Below, one piece after another: positions 23,801-33,100 of a stretch of DNA of 64,000 nt. Source of the DNA: Sarcocystis neurona (lineage: Eukaryota; Apicomplexa; Conoidasida; Eucoccidiorida; Sarcocystidae). Under the pieces are notes generated by a model. The model was not told the origin of the DNA. It ran no database searches and saw only the letters and a list, made by a program, of their open reading frames with translations. Location: positions 993,189 through 1,057,188 of the forward strand of contig KL647319.1 of assembly GCA_000727475.1 (NCBI GenBank), read 5' to 3'. How positions within the stretch are numbered: the first letter of the stretch is position 1; each line of letters starts with the position of its first letter. The translations under genes were made by a program, and so were the position numbers.

Positions 23801-25780
23801 TATATATATTTGCGCCAGTAAATACGTCGGTTCAACTACTACATCTGCAAGAAAACCAAATCGGACTACGCCTGCTCGTTGCACATCTCAATCCCCACTG
23901 TTTACGTAACGGCGCTAAAACGTTACGTCGGGCATACAGCTGTAGACTTACATAGAGAGGTTAAAAGTGAGTACAGATCTACGAATTTTCAGCTGTTTGA
24001 GCGGGGCTCCCCCCCCCCCGTACCGGTGCCCGAGAGGTACCTGCTGTACACATATATTGGTAAGATGGCTGGAAATTACTGTGATCTCCGCATTGCTTTT
24101 TTGCATTAACATATTTTCAACTCTAGACAGCTGGGCACTTTCGGAAAAATTTCCTCGCGGTACATAAGTACGCCCTGACACTGGCGTGTCGCGTGTCTAG
24201 TGTGCAGAGCTGGACCACATGCAGCGACACGCATACCCATCAGCATGCGTAGCAGTAGAAGTACTTTCTACGGAAAGGTCAGCCACTAACGGCTGCTAGG
24301 ATGAAGCTGCGCGATCGATCGTCTCTTCGTTTTACTCTCTGCATTTTCCTCCGTTGAAGGGGCCTTCCATCTCGTTCGTCTTCGCGGCTGTTCGCGGCAG
24401 CTGCAAGTGAGAGCCCTGCGTCTCTCCCGCGCGCATAGTAGGAGATTCCACGCAAATTTTGCTTGTGCGAGTTGCGTTTGATTTGGGCTTGTCCATTTTT
24501 GTAGATCTTCGAGTACATGGCACGCATCAATATCGCCTTCTTGTGGAAGATCAACTTTCGGCTACATGCGTCAATCGAAGCGACACCTCATTCGTCCGTC
24601 GCTGCACGGTGTATCTCATCGATTCTTCTTTTGATCTCTCCTTTCTTCACCGAATGCGCGCGTATATCACTTCCTTTACTCATGCAAATAGCATCATTTG
24701 CCGAAAGGCTTGGACGTCTTAATCTGCTCGTCCTTCTCTCCTGGCTGCGGTGACCTTCTGCGCAGTCCCGTCTTTCCTGTGTTCAATCATTCTTTCTGTA
24801 AATGTGAACACGTGTGTACATACTGAATCACGCACCTACGTATAAAAAGAGGAGATCGTGAAGTTCTTCACGCCGCTACATAGGATGCAGATCTCTCTCT
24901 GAACACGAGAAGGCGCACAGAAGATAAAGGCGACTGTGGTATCTCCACCGCGCTCGACAGGAGAGAAGTGTAGAAATCAACAACTTGGGCACTTTTCCTG
25001 TGCACGTGTTCGTGCGCAACCACCTACGCGTCTACCTCAGGGGCATCCTGTTCCGCAGACACACATCTACGGGGTCTGTCTTTCCCAGCGGGAAACCGTC
25101 TATGCACGCCTCTCCCCTTCTGTTACCTCACAAATGTAAGAAGAATACGCACAGGATGCACCGCAAATTCGTTAGCCAGAGAGGGAGAGACAGAGGAGTC
25201 ACTTTCATCTCCATAATTTTGTGTCGTTCACACAAGAAGAGTTTTTTTGGTCCAGTGAATCGTGCACACTACCCCTTCTTTCTTCTATCTCACTGTCTGT
25301 GGATGTAGCTTACTGCACCCTCCTCGTGAAGTCCCCTCAGCAACGCGACACTGCAAACTTTTGTGTATAGACGTGTGTGCATCTACGTATACAGACTCAC
25401 CCGCATCCCGTAGTCCCATGGTGGAAAGTTTTATTGTCCTCACTGTGGGCTCAAGGTGACAGAGGTCCACAACTCCCTAATCCTTTTTCCCGGTATTTAT
25501 TCTCCTTCTTGGCAAGGGAAAAAGAGAGCAAGGTGCAGCTCCTGAAACTGCCCCGCAAACGTCTGGGTCTTTCAGCACTCATTCGTGCGGATCTAGAGAG
25601 AAAACAGAGCGGGGTTACCGCGTGCGCGGAGCTCGCGCACTTTCCACCAAAAGAAAGGTCGAGCAGCCCGGCTCGCGAGGTAGTACTCTCGTGCGTACGT
25701 ACGTGTAGAGTTGCGGCACTCACCGCAGGAGGCCTATATGACGAAAAAGAAAAGAACAAGCCTGCCGGACCCAGGAGCAG
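17900..25780. other. Repeat-poor block without a supportable gene
   Basis: Base composition is balanced, trinucleotide arrays are absent, and stops are frequent in all six frames. The longest open stretch is 185 codons at 20310-20867, with no family resemblance and no clear splice or start context. Small features only: short TA runs near 23050 and 23790, GTAC-rich words near 21290, a poly-C run at 24009-24020. Blocks of this kind alternate with repeat-rich blocks in Eimeria chromosomes. No tRNA or rRNA gene was recognised. Confidence 0.6.
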
Positions 25781-25789
25781 CACCGGCAG

Positions 25790-26450
25790 CAGCATTTGTG
25801 AAGCTTCGCTAGCAGCAGCAGCAGCAATGACAGCAGCGTTTTGTGCGTACGACTGCAGCTGCAGTAGACAAAAAAGAGCTCCCTAGGAGCAGCAGCCGTC
25901 TCCCCATCGCAGACAGCAGCAGCGGTGATTTGTGAGCACCGCAGCGCCAGCAGCAGGAAGAGCGCAGGGGCGCCCGGCTCCGCGCGGCAGCAGAAGAGGC
26001 GCTGCATCACTTCGGGCGGGGCAGCAGCTGCGGCGGCACAAATGGCAGCAGCAACAGCATCACCTTGACGAACAGCAACGGCAGCAGCATCAGCTTGTCG
26101 ACCAGCAGCAGCTGCAGCGTCAGCTTAGCGATCAGCTTAGCGACGAGCAGCAGCAGTTGATCAGTCAGAGTCTCGTCTGCACAAGTGCGCCGATGCGACG
26201 CCCTGTGCAACTCCCTGCTGCCCTAGAAAAGATAACCAAGGTGCAGAGGTCGTTCTTCGGCCTTCGATAAGAAAAAATAGTGGAGAGCGGGAACTCCTGG
26301 CAGCTGTTGTTGTATGCGGGAGTGCGTGTATGTGCGCGGAAGGAGCAGCAGCAGCACCAGCAGCCGCGCAGCGGTCGCGCGCGAGGCGCAACCGCACCCA
26401 GCAGCAGCAGCACTCCGTGCAGGCCCAAGACCAGCAGCGAAAGCAACAGT
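25790..26450. repeat. CAG-type array region upstream of the RAP gene
   Basis: AGCAGCAGCAGCAATGACAGCAG and CAGCAGCAGCTGCAGCGTCAGC words over about 650 bp, with short open frames on both strands. One minus-strand frame starting near 26007 begins like a signal peptide (ALFLLLALRCS), but no continuation exon was found. From 26470 to 26680 the sequence turns to TATATATG words. Confidence 0.65.
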
Positions 26451-27103
26451 GGCCGACACACTCTTCCCTGTAAAGTATATATATATATGAACGTCCATAT
26501 ATATAGATATATACACAACATTCTCTCTTCTGTACAGTCACATGCATTGACAACGTCGTCGTTGAGACGTCTGTGCGTGGGTATATCCGCCGGTCTTTCC
26601 TCCTACTGACTCCCATGGGAATGCACGTATATATGCATATACGTATATATAAATGTATGTAGAGATAGATAGAGAGAGATGAAGAAAAGGCAGGTGCTAG
26701 ACTATCATTGATTCGTGGACAGAAGTGGCTTCTTGCATATTTTTAGAGAAAGTCGCTGGTAGTTGTATACACACCTGCGTCAGCTGGCGCCTGTGTGGGA
26801 GTTTGCCAATAGAGAGACGGCGGAGGGGAAAGAAATGTACGTGAATGTGTCTGCAGCGGTGGCGGGTTCACTACCGAGCGTCCGTACACCTGGGAAGAGG
26901 AAAGCGCGTGGACAGACGAAACAGCAGATAGTACATTTATAAGGAGAGAGACAATTGCACATGCAAAGCGGTTGTAGTCGACTCAGGCTGCTGCTTTGTT
27001 CTTTGCGGATGTACAGGACTCGTTTATAAAGATTATGCCGAGAGACAAAGTAGTGGCCATGTTTGATGAGTTCTGCCGGCGATGAAAAAGGAAGCCTGCT
27101 CCT

Positions 27104-27127
27104 CACACACACACACACACACACACA
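27104..27127. repeat. (CA)n microsatellite just upstream of the RAP gene start
   Basis: About 12 CA dinucleotides ending 18 bp before the ATG at 27146, thus probably in the 5' untranslated region or promoter. Confidence 0.9.
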
Positions 27128-27145
27128 AAGACAGTCGCAGCAAAC

Positions 27146-30100
27146 ATGGTCGTCTTCTGCGGCAGCTGCAGCAATTTTGATCGGATGCTCTCCTCTTTTA
27201 TTTTTCCCTCCTCTTCCTCCTCCTCCTCTGCTGCTGCTGCGGCAACTCTCCCTGCCAGCGTTCACTGCATGCGTCGTCGTCGCTTTGCTGTCCTCCTGCA
27301 GGGCTCCCTAGTGGCCCTGCAGCAGCAGCATCACCACGTGGGAGAGGAGTCACTGCGGCAGCGGCAAGCGCGTTTCCAGCAGACGCGCAAGCAGCAGCAG
27401 CAACAACAGCAGCAGAACCGAGACCGCCGGCAGGAGAAGACGCGCGACCAAAAAGAGCAAGAGCAGCAAGAGGCGTGGCGGCGGCACGAGCGGCGACAGC
27501 AGCAGCAGAAGCAAGCAACGGAGCATAGGTCGCCACTGGGACGCCCGATGCAGCAGCAGCACCACCACACACACTGCCGGCACCGTCCACTCTTCCAGCG
27601 TGCCAGCTCTTCTTTTCTTTACTCCAAGAGAATACTTTGTCGATCTTCTTTTTCTGCTGCAGCAGCAGCAGCCAGGTCCAGACTCTTCTTCGCTGCACGC
27701 TGGTGTAAAGCTGCTGCTGTTGCCGCAGCCAGTGTATCTAAACTCTCCGTTGCACATGGTACTGCCTCGTCGAAGGCTCATGCTGCTGCCGCAGCGATGC
27801 ACAGCACTGCTGCTGCGGCAGCGGCCGCTGCTTTGCGTCGCATCTGTATCCCACCGGAAACAGCAGCAGCGTCCCCTGCACCAGAAGGAGCAGCAGCAAG
27901 AGAAGCAGACACAGCAGCAGCAGACGCCGCAGGAACAGCAACGGAGGCGGCCGCAATGCAGAAATCGGAAGCAGGCACGGAGGCATCAGTAGCTGCGGCA
28001 GCAACTCGGGCAGCGACAGAGGCAGCAGCACACACAGCAGAGTCGATAGCAGCAGAAGCAACAGCCGCGTCAGCAGTTGCATCGGCAGCAGGAGCATCTA
28101 CAGCAGCCAAGATTCGGGCAGCAGCAGCAGCGGCACCAGCTGCGGCAAGAGGTCCAGCAGGCAAAACACCAGTACCGGCAGCAGGGACAGCACCAGTGGC
28201 ATCGCTAGGAGACTCACACGCAGCAGCGGTGTCAGCAGCAACAACGGCGCGCAGACCAACTGCAGCGACAGAAAAGTGGAGACGCCTCGTGTCAGGAGCT
28301 GCGGCAGCAGGCAGCGATGAAGAACTGCAGAGGCAACGAGCAGCAGCAGTGGCGTGGGCCTCTCATATACTGAGGAGCATCCTTTCCTGTTCTGCAGTAG
28401 ACTGGCTGCGAGCATTACTACTGCTGCAGCGTGTCTCCCGCCTGCAACAGGAGCAGCAGATAAAGTTGCACCTCCAGGCACAGCAGCCGCAGGCGAGACA
28501 GCAGGAGCAGCACCAGCAGCAAGACGGGGACACACCGCACACGAAGACGTTGCTGAGCGAGGGAAAACAGAAAAGGCAAAGCATAGTAGGAAGGGCGGCA
28601 CCGAAGGACGGGGTTTGCCGTGGAACTCAATTAAAAACACCCCCATGCGTCGTTTCGTTTGACACTGTTGCTGCTGCATGCGCTACTGCTGCGAGCAGTG
28701 CTCTTGCAGAGGAGAAGAATACGTCTCTGACGCAGGCGTACGACTCACAGTGCGACAGCGGAAATACCAGGCAATGCACACGCTGGCACAGTAGCAGGAG
28801 AATAGAATTAGATTTGTCAGACCCTCCTCCACACCGCTCATTTCTGGCTGCTGCTGCTGCTGATACAGACTATTCCGGCGCTGCTCGCGCTGCTGTTGCC
28901 GCTGGCAAGGACGCTGCTGCTGGCCAGACTCAGGCTCAAACACGTGCTTCACACTGCGACGCTGCTGCTGGAGAAAGTGCTCCTGCTGCTGGTGGCCCCG
29001 TCGCCGCTGGTGCAGGACCTGCTGCTGCTGGACGCGAGAACGCTGCTGCAGGAGATGGCAGGGAATCCCTGCTCAAATCGTCTGCCACTGCCTTTTCTGC
29101 AGCGGCGGCGTCGAAGGAAAAACGCCTCGGCTCCTCTTGGACGCAGAAGCAGGCGCGCCAGCATCTGCAACAGAAGCCTTCCTTCCCGTTCCTACAACAC
29201 CAGCAGGAGGAGGATACGGCACTTCAGCAGGAGAAGAAGACGCCGTTTCTGTTGCTGGAAGGTGGACTCCCTGTGCGTGCGCTGCTGTGGCGGAGCAGCA
29301 GATTTCTTTGGTGTTTATCCCCCTTGCAGCTCGTGCGGCTGTTGCATGCGGCGGAGGAACTTGGTCTGCACGCAGGCCTTAGCAGCAGCAGTAGCACCTG
29401 CCACGGCAGCTTCGTCCGGAGCAGCAGCGTAAGCAGAAGGGGAAGCCGGACCACCTGCAGCAGCGCCAGCAACGCCGACAGCTGCAGTAGCAGTCTTTCC
29501 GAGAGCAGGGGCAGTAGCATGCCCAGGGAAGGCAACATAAAAGACAAAGACAGCAGCATCAGCGACACCAATGACTCGAAGAACTCGCGTGGCACTCAAA
29601 GCAGCAGCAACAGGCGGGGCGGCAACAGTGGCAATAGATGCACGAGCGGAAATCTGGTGCAAAGCTGCTGGTACCCGCAGGTGACGCTAGCGGCCACAGC
29701 TTGCGCTGCCGCCGCAGCAAACGCCGCTGCTGCAGCAGCTCAAGAGACGTCCTCTAGAGCATGCCTGCTAAAGCAGCGGCAGCTCCTTTCTCCGCAGCAG
29801 CAGCGTGTTTCACACCAGCAGCAGCAGCAGCTCTTCAGTGAACCGCAGCAGCCCTTCTGTCGGCAGCAGCAACAGCAGTACCGACAGCCGGAGCCGTTTT
29901 GTGAGCAGCAGCAGGAGGAAAGCCTCCCTCAGCAGCAGCAGCAGGACGAGGAAACCTTTCCAGGACCCGGGAAGCACCGGCAGCAGCAGCAGCTGCACAC
30001 TCAAGATCAGCAGCAGCAGCAGGGGCAGTGCCCTCACACAGAGCAGCGGAAGCAGGTCTGTGATACGCAGCAGCGGTTGCGACTGCTGGAATCACCTCAG

Positions 30101-33100
30101 CGGGGGGAGAAGACGTCGCATCACCAGCCTGAGCAGCAGCGATTTGAATTACAACAACAGCAGGAAGCTTCTTTTGCCAAAAACCAGCGACAGCAGTGCG
30201 CTCCTACACAAGAGGGGGAGATGTGCTTCTTCCTACAGAAACAACGCCGGCAGCAGCAGCAGTATTCTGGAGAAGTAGAAACACGACGTCTTCTGCTGTT
30301 TGTGCAACAGCAGCAGCAGCTGCAGATGGCCCCTGCCGACTGGAGGTCAGAAGTACTGGGTGTTTTGGTGGTGAAGCTGCTTGAGCAGCCTGATGCCCTT
30401 CATATCAAAGCGCTTTGTATGCTTGCTAAATACGTATCACGCCAACGGCTTGCTGCTCCCTTTCTATGTTCTGCAGCAGCAGCTGCAACGACAGCTGCAG
30501 CAACGGCGAAAACAGCGGCAGCAGCAATGGCAGCAGCAGCAGCAGCAACCAGAGCATTAGCACCTGCGTCGGCAGTAGGTATTGCAACGGCGACAGGAGC
30601 AGCACCCCCCCTCTCAGCAACAGAGTGCTGCGACAGCACAGCCCGGTTTGCGTCGTCTTCTGCTGTGGCTGCTGAAGCTGCATACTCACAGCTGTTCTTC
30701 TCTCCAGAAGGACTATCTCGGCGCATTCGAAGGGATGTGCTGCTTCTGATGCATCTGCTGCTGCAGTCTGCTCTGAGGCAGTTGACGCAGAAGGCGGAGC
30801 TGCGACGCCAGCGCTCTCTAAAAGCGCGTACAGCAGCAGCAGCGAGTGAAGAAGCAGCAGCGGCCGCAACGGTGGCAGGAGGAAAACGTGCGACCTCAGC
30901 AGCAGAAGAAGAAACAGCTGCACTTCCGACACGAGGTAGCGCAACAAGGGAAACAGCAGGCGCAACAGCAGCAGCAGCAACAGTAGGAGCAACCGTAGCA
31001 ACAAAAAAGGAAGAATCAACCTCAGCAGCAAGAGGAGAAGTGGCAGCCGCGCTGCCTCCGTCTTCAGCACCGAACGCAGCGGGACTCTGGGGAGACTTTG
31101 CTTGTGGGTGTTCTCCTCGTTCTGCTACTGCCGTAGCTGCTGGTACGCTTCAGTGCAGCTCTCGAGGTGCTGCTTCGGCTGCTGCCTCGAAGGTCCTTAC
31201 CCCCCCTGCTGCTGTTCCTGCTTCTCTTGCCTGTGTCCCGGCTGCTACTCCTGCCGTTTCGTGTTTCTGGGGACCTGCCCATGCCCCTGGTGTCGCTCCG
31301 TCTTTTTCGTGTGCTGCTGCTCTTGCTGCTGCTGCGGCGGGCAGAACACACGAAAGAGATGTGCTGCCGCTGCTAGAGGCGTGCGCCAAGCTGCAGCTAG
31401 TATCACTGCAACAGCAAAAGCACCAGCAGCCGAAGGCTGGCGAGAATGAACACCAAGACGAGGAGGAGCAGCAGCAGTATGTGTATTCCCGCCTACTACT
31501 ACTGGTCGCGCCTTCGCTGCTGCGTTCTTCGTCACTCTTAAATATATCGAAGGCACTGCACGCATGCGCGAAACTGCAGCTTCTCGATCGGAGTCACGAA
31601 CCAGCAGCCTGTGGAGCCGACGCTCCAGCAGCAGGAGCAGAAGCAACGACAGTAGCAGCACAAGAAGAAACAGCAACCGAAAAAAGAGCAGCAGCAAAAG
31701 TAGCACAAAAGGTCGAAATGCAAGGATCAGATGCAGTAGAGGAGGACCTTCCAGGAGCAGAAGAGGAAGAGACAGGAGCAGCAGAAGCAACAGACGCAGA
31801 CGCTTTGGCAGCAAAAGCGGTACGAAAAGAGGAGGCGGCACGACGGCAGGGGAAGCCAGCAGCAACAGAGAAAGAACCAACAGAAGAGGACGAAGGCGCA
31901 GTGACAAAGGGAACGAAGAAACAGAAACCCATGCCGGTCGTCAGGGGGGATGGAAAGAAAACCAGCCTTTCAAGTGAACAAGCAGCAGAACAGGAGCCGC
32001 AGCAAAAAGCAAAGACACAGAATAAGGACGGCGGAGAACTGAGGGCAGAAACGGCGATACACCAAGTGCTGCTGCTGCTTCAGAGGCTGGCGCAGCCACG
32101 AGAGTTTGAAATGCTGCTGTTTGCTGAGCAGCAGCCAGCAGCAGCACAAGTAGCTCTCGGGCAAATCATTACAGCAATGTTGCTGCCTTCCCCGTATCCC
32201 CCATCCGTGCGTGCCCTCGCCAGCAGCAGCAGAAGCCACAGCAGCAACTCCATCAGCAGAGCAACAACATTGTATCACTTAAAACTACTACGGGAGCAGG
32301 TGTTAATAAATGCTTTGGACGCTGCTGCACGCCACACGCAGTGGCAATCAGCAAGCAGCCGCAGTAGCCGCGAGGCCACCGCGGGAGCAGCAGCAACAGT
32401 TACAACGCAGCACCACACAACAACAAGCAAAGAAGGAGAAGAAGCAGCATCCATGCCATCTGCAGAAGCAATGCGCTTCCCTGGAGGAGAAGCAGCAACA
32501 GCCAAGGCAACAACAGCAACAGTATCAGCCGCAGCGTCAACACCTGCTGCAGCCGGAGCAACATCAGCAGCAGTAGCAGCAGCAAGAACACTCAGTGCAT
32601 CACGTAATGGAGAACAAAGTGTGAGAAGCTGCTCTGTCGACTTGTTGCTGCCGGCCTCTGCAGCAAAAACTAAACTGGCAGGTCTATCAGGTGAACGAAA
32701 GCAGGAGCTGCTTCTGCGTGCAACGGACGAGAAGGGCCAGCAGCAGCAGCGTTCGTTGTCCCCGTGGCCACACCTCGTGCACGATCCAGAAGAGCAGCAG
32801 CCAGTTCGGCAGCCCCAGACGGATAAAAATGTCGAAGAGAAGGAAGAAGAGAACTGGCTTCTACCGAAGGGCGGACATTCTCCTGCTGCTGTCCGTTCTC
32901 ATCAGCATTTGCATGCAACTGGCAGCAGGGTGCACCAGGCTCGCCTCGGACCAGTGACCCCTTTCCTTTGCAGACAGCTACAGACAGCAGCAGTTGCTGT
33001 TGCCATGGAACACCCATTTGTGCTGGCCGTTTTACAGCAGCGGGAACAGCAGCAATTCCAGGAGCAGGAGCAGCAGCGGCAAGAGCAGCAGCACGCACTG

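Noticed and set aside
17900..25780. Retrotransposon or LTR in the repeat-poor block
   Set aside because: No reverse transcriptase, integrase or protease motifs and no long terminal repeats were seen.
25377..26010. Frames on both strands near 25.4-26.0 kb, one with a signal-peptide-like start
   Set aside because: The CAG/CTG composition creates hydrophobic runs by chance; no downstream exon or family match was found.
27198..28679. Antisense frames under the RAP gene (Ala- or Leu-rich)
   Set aside because: Shadows of the CAG arrays in the real plus-strand gene.
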